NCBI GenBank assembly: GCA_008638375.1
Contig: CM018033.1
Span: 13,557,763-13,621,762 of the forward strand
Length of the DNA stretch: 64,000 nt
Reading direction: 5' to 3'
Source: Nyssa sinensis
Lineage: Eukaryota; Streptophyta; Magnoliopsida; Cornales; Nyssaceae
Positions 1 through 11,669 of this stretch are shown piece after piece. The notes under the pieces are model-generated. The model ran no database searches. It was not told the DNA's origin and saw nothing but the letters and a program-made list of their open reading frames with translations. How positions within the stretch are numbered: the first letter of the stretch is position 1; every line of letters begins with the position of its first letter. A program made the position numbers and the translations under genes.

Positions 1-715
1 TCTGTTACGTTTGATCCGTTCTGCCCTGACCTGTTTTGTTTGATCTGTCTGATCTGTTCAGTCCTGATCCGTCCTGATTTGTTATGTTTGATCTGTTCTA
101 TTCTGACCTGTTTGCTCTGTTTCGATCTGTTCCATTCTGTCTCGTCCTGTTCTACTCAATACTGATCTATCATGTTCTTTGATGATGTACCTGTATCTTT
201 GACTGACATACTGTTTCCGCTCAGTTCTGTCTTGTTCCGTTTCGTTGATGATATACCTGTATCTCTAGTTGACATATTGTTTCCGCTCTGTTCTGTTCTA
301 TTTTGTTCGGCTCTGATTGTTATGTTATGTTTTGTTCCGTTCTATTCGGTTCTGATTTGTTGTTCTGTTCCGTTCTGTTCGGTTATGATTTGTTATGTTC
401 TGATTCATTCCGTTCTATTATGTTTTATTGTGATCCGTTCTGACCTGTTCTATTCTGACCTGTTCTATGCTGACCCGTTCTATTCTGACATGTTTGTCTC
501 TGATTGATATATTGGCATCATTTACTAATCTGTTTTGTTTTGTTGTGCTTTGCTTCATCCTGTTCTGATTTGTTATGTCCTGCTCTGCTCGGTTTATGCT
601 CCGTCCTGACCTGTTGTGTTCTGTTCTGTACGGTTATACTTGATATGGTATGTTATGTTCTGTCTGCTCTGATTTGTGGTTTTATTTTGTTCAGTCCTGC
701 TTTATTCTACTGAAA
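1..715 (+). repeat. Degenerate minisatellite inside the family-3 LTR
   Basis: This stretch is a diverged tandem array built from TCTGTT, GATCTGTTC and TGACCTGTTC-like words, with a loose longer period. The reverse-complement array at about 62790-63430 has a clearer unit of about 56-62 bp. Long open frames through it arise because the T-rich strand has few stop codons; their translations are repetitive and resemble no protein I know. Confidence 0.75.
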
Positions 716-1305
716 CTGCATTTAAAGTAGATTTATAAAACTGCTATTTCAAAAACAACTGAACTACCCTTGTGCTTTGTAAACAAGAAATGGATTTGAA
801 ACCCTTGACAGGGAACCTGTGTTACTCATTGGGCTTTTCGAAGCTCACCCCATTCCCTAACATTTTTCAGGAATGATATCTGTTGGATCTGATGGCACTG
901 ATCTGTGGAGACTGGATTATTGAGGATTGAATCTGTTTAATCAGGTGAGTGATGTAATACGACTGACTTGACTTATATGTACTAGATATAGACATCGCTC
1001 ATGGATTTAAACGGTACTCTAGAGGTTATAGTTCTACTCTGTTGTTATATGTCGGATTATAGATATGCTCTGAGGTTAGAATTGTTAACTGTTGGATTTT
1101 AGACTTGCTCTGTGTGATACATATCCTTCGGTGGATACATGAGTTGCATTCCCTTGACAAAAAGTTTTTAAATTCTGCTGTATCTGACCCTACAGTCGGA
1201 GTGCAATTCACTGGAAAGTTCAGAAATTGCCTTCGGTTGGTCTCGTGGCGGCTGACTGGCATCACGTTCTCGACATCCGCGTAGGGTGGGGTTCGGGATG
1301 TGACA
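1..1305 (+). repeat. Long LTR, family 3, 3' part (left end outside the window)
   Basis: This is the 3' part of a long LTR ending in GTTCGGGATGTGACA at 1305. It matches the reverse complement of 62098-64000 over the terminal 200 bp, the stretch around 800-880 and the minisatellite, so the two are one family in opposite orientation. A small exon-like block (871-944) lies between TTTTTCAG|GAATG and ATCAG|GTGAGTG. No coding capacity is credible. The 5' end and target duplication lie outside the window, so I cannot tell whether it is a solo LTR or part of a full element. The orientation comes from the splice-like signals. Confidence 0.7.
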
Positions 1306-1418
1306 GTGTTCCTTATTGTTTTGAAAGCTTAAAAATTTCCATTTTCACCCAATTTTATCCATTTATATTTTTAATTACATGCATGCTATCAAAAGCTCAT
1401 AAACACTATGTTTAGAGA
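1306..1418. other. Unassigned spacer between two LTRs
   Basis: AT-rich sequence separating the family-3 LTR end from the solo LTR at 1419. Its last five bases (AGAGA) are the left target duplication of that solo LTR. I see no gene. It may be internal sequence of the family-3 element or older host DNA. Confidence 0.5.
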
Positions 1419-1506
1419 TGTAAAAACCAGGAAAATTTTTTTTTTTGGAATAAATAAAATTTTCCTATTCTTTGATTTAATTAATTATTTTCATTTTTTT
1501 TTCTTC

Positions 1507-1552
<46 letters not shown>

Positions 1553-1567
1553 GTTATTATTATTATT
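1507..1567. repeat. (ATT)n microsatellite
   Basis: About twenty near-perfect ATT units lie in the upstream part of solo LTR A. They are followed by TG/TA-rich stretches (1600-1800). Confidence 0.9.
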
Positions 1568-1958
1568 AGTAAAAAATTTAAATGTGGGTTATGCATGTAT
1601 GTGTGTGAGTGATGTATATGTGATTACATGTATATATATATATATATGTGTACATGTCAAATGTGTTGTATGTATATGTATGGATAGATATGTATATATA
1701 TACATGTATTAGAGAGAAGTGGAAAACAATGGTGTGTGCAAGTGGGTGTGTGCGGTTGTGTGTGTGTTTGGTGTGTGTTCTATATTATATGTATATATGA
1801 TGCAAGAGGTCAAGGGCTTATTAAATAAAAAGCTGAATGGGGGAATGGGAAAGCAGAAAAAGAAAGAGAATAGTGGGCTGGCAGTAGGTGATTATGTGTG
1901 GCAGTGGAATTCAGAGCATGGGGAGGTGCAGGCCAGAACAGTAGGGTTAGGTTGATCT

Positions 1959-1960
<2 letters not shown>

Positions 1961-1992
<32 letters not shown>
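1961..1992. repeat. (GA)n microsatellite
   Basis: An uninterrupted GA run just upstream of the purine-rich leader of solo LTR A. GA/CT runs occur at the matching place in LTRs 9332-13134 (12585-12618, as CT) and 55460-59045 (55978-55990), so the tract is part of the LTR design. Confidence 0.9.
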
Positions 1993-1994
<2 letters not shown>

Positions 1995-2170
1995 TGGAAA
2001 TATATATGCACCTGTATGTGTGTATATGGGGTGTCTGTTTAGAGAGAAAATCAGAAAAGATAGGGGGAAGAAAGGGGAGGTTGAGCTAAGGAACCTTGGA
2101 GCTTGAATCAAGCTTAGACAAGGAGGAGAAATGAGGCACACGGCTAGAGAGAGAAAGACCCGAAACCAAG

Positions 2171-4755
2171 GTGAGCAATTCAGTTTTTGTTTTAAGGTCC
2201 CTTTGCTTGATTAATTGGTTTGAGTATAAGATGTTAGAGAACATGAAAAATGGAACACTTTGCAAAAGAAACCAATCAAAATGGTTAAGGGGAGAGGGAG
2301 AACTTCCCAGTTGCAGGTCACGGTCAAGGGGTGTTGGGTTTGATATTTTATGTGTAAACCTTTGTTTAAAAAGTGGGAGATTCATGGGGTGAGGTGCAGA
2401 AAGTGAATAGAAGTAGTTCGGGCTTGAAACAGTGGGGGAAAATGCTAGGAAATAGGAAATTTTGGGTTGGTCGGAGAGTTGACCGAGGGGTTTAACCCCC
2501 TATTCGTGGCTATCCGATGATCAAAACCCAAAACCGAAACCATATATGAAATCCTTGGAAAGAAATGAAGAAAACCACATTTTTTAAAAGTTTGAAAACT
2601 GGCCGAAAAATATCGCCTGCGCCGGAGAAGGCGCCGGAACCCTACCGGAGCCTCGCCGGGAAAACGGGGGGGACGACACTGTTCAGGTTCGGGTCTCGGG
2701 TCCGGTTCAGGTTCGGGTCAGGTCAAGACCGACCCGCCCCTGCCACGTGTCACTCTCATGTTTTAAATTAAAAGTTGAAATGGGCTGTTTGGCTACGGGG
2801 TTATGAAATTGAAATTGGGATTAAATTGGAAAACAGGGATATCCTATCCCTGTTTTGGATTAGCCACTGTTTGGCTATCCAAATTGAGAATAAGGGTTTT
2901 CAGAACTACAAAATTGCCCCTGGACTTTTGAAAATTCACAAATTGACCCTTGTACTTTTGGAAATCTGATTTGACCCCCTCAGCTTTCGAAAATTGCACT
3001 TTAAACCCTAAACTTTTGAGAAATTACAATCTGACCCCCCAGATTTAAATATTAATAAAATAATAACTTAATTAATTAAATTATTTTAAATACTCTAAAA
3101 TAGTCCGGAGTCCAAATGGGACAAGTCATTAGTGTATTTTGACTATCGCAGCCATTCTGAGGCCGATGGTGAGGTTCGTTTTACGAGACGGGGTCCCAAA
3201 AAAATAAAAGACCCGTAGTGACCTTTAAAATTACCAAAATGCCCCTGAATTGAAACGTAGTCAAACGAACTCCAAATTTAGTAAACAAATAGTGAAACTT
3301 TATTATTTCGAGCATTCCGGACTCAACCGTGGAGTCCGATTTACGAAAAGAGGGCTCAGGATGTAAGGACCCGTAAAAGTGCAAAATGACCGTTTTGCCC
3401 TTTTTGACTTAGACGTCCAAATTAAATTCGACAAAAGCCTAAACCGACTTTGTTCGGCGTTCCGGACTCAATGGTGGAGTCTATTTTGGCAAAATAGAAA
3501 CTTATAAAATAAAAACATAAAATTTGATGAATAGCATAATTCAAGTAATAATTGAACTAAATCGTATTTCATGATTTTAGGAACACTGAAGGGCAAAGAG
3601 AAGGTGGCCTAACCTTCTACATTCTTACCGTTAGTTCCGCTACGCTACGAGTACGACTTCTGGGGTTGAGGTAACCCATCAGGTATGGTGTATTGTGCTA
3701 AGTAAGGAATAGAATTAAGTTTAGGAATGATTTGCATGTTGACTGATTGAATTATATATTTACTTGTTTAACGTCAGAAAATCACATAAGGAATATTGCT
3801 TTAAAAAGAAACCTTGAGTTGATTGTTTATGTTACTCATGTACTTCTTGCTGCTCCATGGAAATATGGTTTATTCCATGTGTTGGGTCGTACGTGATTTA
3901 TATTTTTGGGGAGTTGTTAAGATTGTGAACACATGGCTTGAGTATGTATTTCCGTTGATCATGTATTGCATACATTCATGTGGAAGATGTTTTGTTATTC
4001 AAATGTTGTGATTGCTTTAAGTGGAATACATTGTTTAAAGGCATGCTCTATGTGTTGGTAAAAATTGCTTATCTGAGATTGTATTGTTGCATGATGGAAT
4101 TACGGTATATTGGCATAGTGTGATGCATTGAAAGCGTAGTGTGGGTTAAGCACGTGGTGCTAAATATGGTACTCAGCTTCCATCGGATGTGTTCCGAAAA
4201 TGAGACATGGTACTCAACTTCCATCGGATATGTTCCGAAAACGAGACATGGTACTCAGCTTCCATCGGATGTGTTCCGAAAACGAGACATGGACATGGCA
4301 TAGAGTTGACATAGTTGTGGCATAGAATTGGCATGGTTGTGGCATTGAGTTGTGTGGATGTTTCATGGGCATTGTCACTATATTGCATGGATAACTTGGA
4401 TGTTATGTGGATTACTGCTATTACATGGTATGGATAGTTTGGAAGGCATGTGAATTATTATTATTACATTGTGTAGATGATATTGAATGACATGTGGATT
4501 ATTGCTAGTACGTTGTGTAGATGAGATTGAATGACATGTAGATATAATTGTACACTTGCACATGCCACGCCTTAGATCATGTTAATGAGTTGGATGACAT
4601 GTAGAATATTGCTAGTACATTGCATGCATGATGTTGAATGCCATGTAGATATAACTGTACACTTGCACATGCCACGCCCTTAATTTTGTTCCTTGCATTA
4701 GCATTACATCATACCAGCAGTTGAGCTGACCCATACGTGGGATGACTCCCCACAG
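2171..4755 (+). promoter_or_regulatory. Candidate spliced-leader signals in solo LTR A
   Basis: Donor-like CCAAG|GTGAGC sits at 2171 after a purine-rich stretch. An acceptor TGATTTTAG|GAAC ends at 3580, and CATCAG|GTATGG gives a donor at 3683, defining a 102-nt middle exon (3581-3682). About 1.07 kb later GAGCTGACCC (branch-point-like) precedes CCCCACAG|ATGACG, with the acceptor ending at 4755. The same pattern at matching positions in other LTRs is the main support. Splicing itself is inferred. Confidence 0.5.
4167..4289. repeat. Tandem repeat, three 41-bp units
   Basis: Units start at 4167, 4208 and 4249, each beginning TGGTACTCA and ending CGAAAA(T/C)GAGACA, and differ at only a few positions. 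They lie in the putative second intron of solo LTR A. Related single or double copies (ATCCATTGGG...GTAAAC..GACATG) occur in other family-1 LTRs near 19960-20010 and 39040-39070. Confidence 0.9.
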
Positions 4756-4868
4756 ATGACGTTCTCGGCACTCGAGGCTTGAGGAAGTCTTATAGAGTGG
4801 AGGAGTCAAGAGCTTAGGATGATCTTGGCCCTTGGGAGCATATTTCGAGATGTATTGATATTGTATAA

Positions 4869-4880
4869 GGGCTTAAGCCC
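4869..4880. promoter_or_regulatory. Perfect palindrome GGGCTTAAGCCC, conserved in family 1
   Basis: The 12-bp palindrome follows TGTATAA in the 3' part of solo LTR A. The identical palindrome occurs at 43060-43071 in solo LTR D. Near-matches occur in B (GGGCATAAGCCC, about 20290), E (GGGCTTAAGCTC, about 51260) and F (about 53025). It could be an RNA hairpin near the end of the LTR transcript or a factor site; the function is unknown. Confidence 0.6.
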
Positions 4881-5057
4881 GAATAACATGTTGAATGTTT
4901 TCAATTATCATGTTTTATATGAATGTACATTGAAGGAAATGAATATAAGTTTGGGTTGAATCTGTTAGATTGTCCTTTATTTCTTTATTATTTTATTTTC
5001 CTTTCGTCTCGTCAGTCGCGCCATGGGTTCGTTGGAATTCAGGGGCGTGACAAGAGA

Positions 5058-5519
5058 AAATTCTTGAGGAGAGAGAAAATGCCACCTACCTTCAATGATA
5101 GCTTGATCACCGCTATTTGGTCCCTTATTTATGTCCCAAACAACACTTGAGACCTTTCTTTGCTCATCGCATACCTTGTATGTTACATGCAAGCCTTCTC
5201 TTTATCCTTTTCTCTGTCCTTCTCTCTAGTTTGGCTAAGCAGAGTGTTTATAATACCAACATTGTCTTTGTTGCTTGTGAGGAGTGAAGCAAGCATATAT
5301 ATGTGTGTGTGTGTGTGTGATGGATTGTTGCATGTCTCTCCATTGGAGAGTTTCTTGGTCCTCCTATGTATTGACACCACAACATTAGGATGCGCCTAAG
5401 GGTGATCCTATCATTTTTTTCATTAGCAAAGAAATATGGCTAATTCATCTTATATATATATGTGTGTACATATTCAGGCATACATGAGGCATAACCTATA
5501 TACATACATAAACGTAAAG

Positions 5520-5552
<33 letters not shown>

Positions 5553-7394
5553 TTACCTTGTTGTTTTAAGTGCACTAATTTACTCAAGGTTCTTCATGTG
5601 TTAATTCTTGATTAATAATTTTTAGGGCCGTCATACTCTTGTTGTCTATTTTACATAATCATCCCACACACGTGCATTTGGTCTCTAATTTCATGGTTAA
5701 ATTACTTCAAGCAATTCAACCATTGTTCATTTAAGGCTAGTCTCAACTAATAATTATTATTAGGCATTATTACTCTATTATATTGGGTCAGGATGTTACA
5801 CCTATGGCCTCTATTGTAGTGATAATTGAAGTTCTTTGATATTGTGATATGTGGGTTCTTCATGTTTTTATATGTTGGAAAGTTAAAAATTGTAGTACAT
5901 GTAATGTAATACCATTGTTGTAATAAAAAAAATTAAATAGTTTATTTTTATCAAATTAATTTTAAATCTTCATATAGCTTAACGAACTTGTAGTTGGAAG
6001 AGAAAAACATGAAGGGCCTTATTTTTATCTAGATGGTATATAATAGACCTAAAGGGGGAGTGAATAGGTCTATATTGTAAATTAAAAATTATCTTGACCA
6101 ATTTTAATATCATTTTGGTAATTAATGTTCTCTATTCAATTATGTGAGAATTATGTTCGAGTGTATGCAATGACAATCGGTGGCGTGCATCAACATATGA
6201 TAGTTATAAACCTAAAGCAATAATAAAGACTATGAAGATGACAATCGGTGGTGTGCATCAACATATGCTTTGGAAAACTCCAGGGCACTAAACCAAATGC
6301 ACATAATCCACTAGATAAACTTTGATGATTACAAACTCTATAGACACAATGACTTAGTTCATCAAGCCTTGTTCTTAATTTGAATCTCCTCTGACTCAAA
6401 TCATTAAGCACTCTTTTAGTAGATCTCGACTTCGAATCTTCAAACAGACCAACCTTAATCACAATTGCGAATCCCCACGCAACCTTGAACACTACCGATC
6501 GTACATACCTTGAAATCCACAAGCCTATAATCCGAGAATGATAATGTAAAAAGATGGTAGGGTTCTTAAATCAATTGGCCTTTAATTAGGTGAACCTGAA
6601 TTCCAATTGAAATCACTTTTGGTAAGTAGAGAATAATAAGAAAAGAGGTGGCAATCAAAAGTCCTTAAAAAGTTTCCATAAAGGCCTTATATAGTCCTAG
6701 GGTCACACAAGAATCAAATTTGGAAAGTTTTCACTAAATCTCATTCGTCATTCGAATGAGCTTGATAGACGTTTGAACGAGCTAAAGCACAAGCTCAAAT
6801 TTTGCCCATATTGTTTTGGTTGTTCAACCAAGCAATCTAATGAGGTCACATGTAGAGTCTCTGTGAAACTCCTGGAATGGTCATTTGAATGAGCCATCCC
6901 ACAAACGCCTTTAAGATTGCCCATTGTCTTGGTCTTTCGAACGAGCCTAGAAAAAATGCACAAGCTCACTTTAACTTGATACTTAAATTAACCCATTTTA
7001 ATTTAAAACATTTTTTACACAAAACTTAAGTTAATTATAATATCAAAATTACTATGCAACACTACACTTTAAAAATGTTGATTAAAACATTTTAAACGCA
7101 TGAAGTGTGTGTGTGCACACGGGCGCAAATACTAGGCCAATGAATTCAAATCATTACTTTACTTTACCATTGTAAACACCGCATTTGTCGAAGAATTTTT
7201 ATAAAGCTCTGAATGCATGATGACCACAAGGTTTAGGAACTTTGACTCAGTATGACTTGGACACATTACAACTCTATAGTTTTGTATACACGGATTAGCC
7301 AACACAAATTTTGACTAAAAGTGCTAACGAAATAAGAATTATTTCATATGAGTTCGAATACTCAATAGTAAAGTTAATTTTGTTTTCATATGTC
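5058..7394. other. Unassigned intergenic sequence
   Basis: No convincing gene or complete mobile element was found in these 2.3 kb. It holds (TG)n at 5297-5320, (TA)n at 5523-5551, and a 29-bp direct repeat (GACAATCGGTGGYGTGCATC plus nine bases) at 6171-6199 and 6239-6267. Open frames up to 110 codons (for example 6190-6522, minus) have no domain-like features. The words CATTCGAATGAGC and GAACGAGC at 6740-6950 recall the family-4 LTR near 51490-51530, so part of this may be decayed LTR sequence. Confidence 0.5.
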
Positions 7395-7567
7395 AAGAAT
7401 TTAGAGGATCCTTTGGGCCGATGGGAGGCCTAGTATAGTGCTAGACACCTAACTACCCTACTATCTCATCCCTTTTGGCCCACACCATAAGTGGGACTTA
7501 AATCTCTCGCTACTGATTGGAATTGAACTCTTGAAAAGTTATGCCACTCGGTTACAAGGCCATCGAC
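7395..7567 (-). mobile_element. Possible tRNA-derived SINE
   Basis: On the minus strand this begins with GGCCTTGTAACCGAGTGGC, whose TAACCGAGTGGC resembles a tRNA A box. GAGTTCAATTCC (7519-7530, minus) is a good match to the B box GGTTCGANTCC. The body then runs about 120 bp toward 7395. Length and box order fit a tRNA-derived SINE. I see no clear target duplication or A/T tail, so this is tentative. Confidence 0.4.
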
Positions 7568-8481
7568 ATTATAAAGTTAATTTATCAAATGAAATTTCAT
7601 TCGAATTCTATTTTAATGAACTATATTACTCTGATCTTTTCTCTGAATTCAGTACTGATAGTTCGAGACGTAACATATCGGTGGAATCCAATTAGGTTCT
7701 TTGTCAATTGTCAATCTCACCCATTCTCTCATTTGCAGCCACCCTCCATCACCATAGCAGCCACCTCAATCTGCGACCTCTCCACTATGGTTGCACAAAA
7801 AAAAAAGGATATGTTAATCCACTTTATTATAAAAATCTTACATTATTAAAGTAACATCATCTCCAAGGATTTTATGCTTAAATGTGTTTTGTTGAGGGTA
7901 ATGGAAATGAATGAGATGATTGATGGACCATGTGGCGAGAATGAGGATCTTAATGTCGCTTTTGACAGTGTCAATACGGGTAATGTCGCACAAAGGTTGC
8001 CGGTGGATTAACTGAATTGGTATTGCTGAGAATTGTGTTGATGAAGTTGTTATGGCTAATGGACGGTAAAAATGCCTCGTTAGTGGGGAAGATTAGCCAT
8101 TACTAGGTTTGATCTCTCTCTTTCTTAAGTGTTGGCATTTCTACAAAAATCAGAGATGGGGCGCTCTTGTGACATATGGGCCATCCTCTAGATGTTGTTG
8201 AAGTGATCTTATTTGTTAGATGTTTATAAGCTTGGCAACATAGTTTCGCGTTATGGTTGGGGGTTCATGTCCAAAGGTGGAATGGTAAATAACCAATTGC
8301 TTACCATTCTCACTAAAATTTGTATAGAATGACTAAATAATCAAACTTCAATGGAATGCCCAAATAATCAATTTCTTGCATTTCCCGTTGAAATTTCAAA
8401 ATTTTTAAACAATTTCCAACCTTTCCATTCATAAAATAGATCTACCTAAAGAAAAAGTGTTAATCTAATAGCTAAGTGGTC
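7568..8481. other. Unassigned intergenic sequence left of the copia element
   Basis: AT-rich DNA with no recognisable gene. An open frame crosses 7541-7849 but lacks domain-like sequence. The segment ends at the 5' LTR of the copia element (8482). Confidence 0.5.
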
Positions 8482-8890
8482 TATTAACATATCAAGATAA
8501 GAAATCAAGCCACTTTAAATATGTAAACTTATATTTATGAGATTTTGTGTATATTCTAGATTTGTGTATAATTTAGATTTTGTATTTTATAGAAAAGTTG
8601 ACCACAATGGATTGCTTCCTAAAATCAAGGATTGTAATCTCACAGTGATTCGTTTCTAAAATACAGGATTGTAATCTCACATGGATTCCTTTTTAAAATC
8701 AAGGATTGTAATCTCATACATGTTTGTAAAGTATATTTTGTAAATTCTCTATATTTTGAGTAAAAAACAAAGCCTAAGATGAACTTGGGATCTTAGACTT
8801 TTTCTAAACTTGTTTTAACATTCTTGAGTATTTTCCATTCTTCTTCCTTATTTCTTATTTCTTTTGAAATCTCTTCCCTTTATTTTTCCA
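8482..8890 (+). repeat. 5' LTR of the copia element
   Basis: It starts TATTAACATATCAAG and is alignable with 17145-17510 up to TTTATTTTTCCATTTATG. It carries three imperfect copies of GATTGTAATCTCA about 48 bp apart. Relative to the 3' LTR it has extra bases around 8770-8820. The exact right end is uncertain by a few bases. Confidence 0.8.
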
Positions 8891-8894
8891 TTTA

Positions 8895-8907
8895 TGATGT
8901 CAAAGCC
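8895..8907 (+). other. Primer binding site of the copia element
   Basis: TGATGTCAAAGCC lies immediately after the 5' LTR and matches the initiator-tRNA-Met site TGGTATCAGAGCC at 10 of 13 positions. The differences are all G-to-A or A-to-G transitions, fitting decay. Confidence 0.6.
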
Positions 8908-8969
8908 TCTTGTCGAATGAAATTCTTGATCCTTTTTTTTTTCTATTGTTGTTCTATTATCTCCACTTC

Positions 8970-9331
8970 AATGGTTGAATCACAAGTCACAAAATATTCC
9001 CATGTTGCAACACCCAAAGTTAATTTTGAAGCCCAACCTTTTCCTACTTCCTTGCCTTTCTCAACCATGGTTCACATGATCTCCATCAAATTATTTTCTA
9101 CCAATTATCCTTTCTGGAAGAAAGTTTTTTTCCCTTTATTGGAAAGTCAAGACCTTCAAGGATATGTCAATGGCTCCATCTCTTCTCATTCTCCCACCAT
9201 TCTGGGTGATTTTGGCAAAATGATTTTGAATCTGACACATCGTACTTGGCATACTATAGATTAGTTTGTTACTAGTCTCATCAACTCCTCTCTCATCGAG
9301 GAGGCCATGAGTGTTACCATAGATCCAAACA
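8970..9331 (+). pseudogene. Copia gag, N-terminal part (interrupted)
   Basis: Translation gives a gag N-terminus of the copia type: residues around KLFSTNYPFWKKVFFPLLES match the usual start, in which the locus is fitted into the element before the LLES/LQGYV stretch. An in-frame TAG follows WHTID at about 9262. After the stop the frame continues FVTSLINSSLIEEAMSVTID and runs into the solo LTR at 9332. Removing the solo LTR and one AAACA copy restores an in-frame DPNTSHKIWDA across the junction, a standard copia gag motif, so the insertion is younger than the element. Confidence 0.75.
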
Positions 9332-10289
9332 TGTCACGACCCGAAACCCACCCTGTGTGGATCTCACATTGCGACTGCCACCCTCATGCCCGGAGACCTT
9401 AGGGCGAAGGCTCGCATAAGCAGCGGTATCGAATAGATGTGCGACATGTGATTGCGGAAGCATGAAAAACTTTTTCTTTTCTTTTCTTATTTTTAAATTA
9501 CGCACATCCGTCCGATACTGCCACTCTTTACATAGCATACATGATTTAACATTCAGAGTATAACTAAAACTTAAAACTTCATAAACAATAAGTGTTTAAT
9601 TGCCCCGTGGGGCTTATACATAACAGAGTACTATTTTACTAATACAAAATTCCATACGTAATGTTTGTAGTACTAGACAAAATTACTTGAACATCACTTC
9701 CAAAAATAGCAGATTCATCATCATCATCCTCAAGTCAAGACTGTTACTAATCACCTGAAAGGGGGATCCGAACAAAGTCCGGGTAAGCTAATCTAAGCTT
9801 GTGAGCAATTCCAGTATTCGTCATGGGGTTTTCAATTAGCAGTGGTTTTTAGTACACAAGAGTTTGTAAAACATTCACTGCCAATTGCTCATATACTTGA
9901 ACATAGAACATATGCATTTCATAGAACAGATAGCTTTGAAACATTTAAAGTATTCAAGCTAAATTCGTACTGCATCAAATAGAGTATATAACTCGAAACA
10001 TATGCATTTTATAAAACAGAGAGCTTTGAAACATTTAAAGTATTCAAGCTATACTTATACTTATGAACTTCAAAACATATAACATAACATGTATTTCTTA
10101 AATAAAGTATATAAAACTCAAAACATATGCATATTGAAAATGAGGGTAAAACCTGCTTCCATTTTCAAATCATTTGTCATCTTATCACTTTCATTAGTGG
10201 AATCCATTTCGAACCGGACTCCTATATTACTTATCACTAAAGATATCTTATGCCTGGGGGATTAGATCCTGTTACCTGGCATTTTGACA

Positions 10290-10450
10290 GTCAATTGAGT
10301 TCCGTACAACCCAAAATCCCACCATGCTGTTATAGATTAATTGAGTTCCGTACAACCCAAAAATCCATCATATGTTTACAGATTAATTGAGTTCCGTACA
10401 ACCCAAAAATCTGTTATTTAAAAAGTCGGCTGAGTTCCGTACAACTCAAC
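10290..10450. repeat. Tandem repeat, about four 46-bp units
   Basis: GAGTTCCGTACAACCCAA recurs four times with starts about 46 bp apart, separated by variable AT-rich linkers. It lies in the putative last intron of the family-2 LTR. Confidence 0.8.
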
Positions 10451-11650
10451 CAAAAACCCATGGTGCTTAGGCACAATTTTTCTTACATTCAAATACATTT
10501 AATACATGATTTCTTCAAATAGGTGCTTCTCATAAACATTTAAAACATCATGTACATAATTTCATAACAAATCCTTTAAACATTTGATATAACGAATTCA
10601 GAACACTTTACATAATTGGCATTTAAAACTTTAGACATGTTGAAATATGTTTTAAGAAAACTATGGTAGAATCCATTCACTAAGCAGGTCATAATAGAGT
10701 TTATAAAAATAGAACAATTTAAAACTGAATCATGTAAATACTGAATTCAGAATTTCAAACACTTCATATCTTTGCATTTAAAACCTTTTCAAATCCATGG
10801 AGTTAAATCTCCACTTCAAATACAGGGTTACTCACCTTGATCCTTTAGGGTTAGTGCTAATAATACGCTTTCCCACTTTCCTTAGAGTTCCTAAGAACAA
10901 TTCATAAACATCTCATCAACTTCACATTCATTGTAATATCATCTCGATATTCCTTAACTTATGCTTAAATCGTATTAGATCCTAAAACGATTTCATAATT
11001 TCATATGTACTTAACTTAACTCGTACTCTTAACCTATGACACAATTTAATGTGTTAGAAATTAAATTCATTTCAATTTATACTCTTCTGGTAACTCCATT
11101 AACTTTAATTTAAAATTATTCACTTCACGTATTTACGTGTCGTGTCTTTTCGTAATTCATTTCCTCATATATGCCTTAGATTAGTACTTTGGCATTACTT
11201 TAATTTATAATCATCTGAAAAATGCTATTCAACAAATTTTATGTCTTTTTATTTTAGACATTTCTTTTGGTCGAATAGACTCTACCATTGAGTCCGGAGC
11301 GTTGAAGAAAGTCAGTTTAGGCTTTCCTAGAATTTAATTCGGACTTTTGTATGTAAGAGGGCAAAATGGTCATTTATCGTTTTACGTGTCATATTTTTTC
11401 ATACTTCGTTTCAAAATTTGGACTCCATTATTGAGTCCGAAAGGTCGAAGAAAGTCAATTTAGACCTTCTCTGGTTTCATTTTGGCTTTAGGGGTACCAG
11501 GGGTATTTTGGGGTCAAACTGTAAATAGAGGAAATCTTGGTCTATTTAATTTTAAATAAATCAGAAAACCAATTGGTTCGGTCCAAAAATAATTGAACCG
11601 GTCCGGTCCGATTGTAAACCAACCAGTCTAGTGGGTTTGCCATGTGTTGC

Positions 11651-11669
11651 TGACGTCACGATGATGTCA
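11651..11669. promoter_or_regulatory. Paired TGACGTCA / TGATGTCA sites
   Basis: TGACGTCA is followed after three bases by TGATGTCA. The homologous place in solo LTR 55460-59045 has two intact TGACGTCA sites with the same three-base spacer (56897-56915). TGACG motifs are bound by plant TGA/bZIP factors; a regulatory role is inferred from conservation and spacing. Confidence 0.5.

Larger units (their letters stand above)
1419..5052 (+). mobile_element. Solo LTR A, family 1 (3.63 kb)
   Basis: The unit starts TGTAAAAACCAGG and ends GGGGCGTGACA, so it has TG...CA termini. It is flanked by perfect 5-bp duplications AGAGA (1414-1418 and 5053-5057), which defines a retrotransposon insertion. No PBS, PPT or pol coding is present, so it is read as a solo LTR left by recombination. 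It is collinear with solo LTR B (17534-20473) from the microsatellite zone to the end. Inside, in order: (ATT)n and (GA)n tracts, a purine-rich leader, a GC-rich block (2600-2750), exon-like signals, a 41-bp tandem repeat and a GGGCTTAAGCCC palindrome. A Ty3/gypsy lineage with very long LTRs is likely but not shown. Confidence 0.85.

Noticed and set aside
172..713. Long open frames near the left edge that could be small secreted or membrane proteins
   Set aside because: They run through a T-rich minisatellite, and the translation is a repetitive FCSVLIC-type pattern caused by the repeat. The inverted array at the other end of the window shows that it is repeat DNA.
10290..10450. CRISPR-like spaced repeat
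   Set aside because: There are only four degenerate copies with AT-rich linkers inside a plant solo LTR. It is an ordinary tandem repeat.
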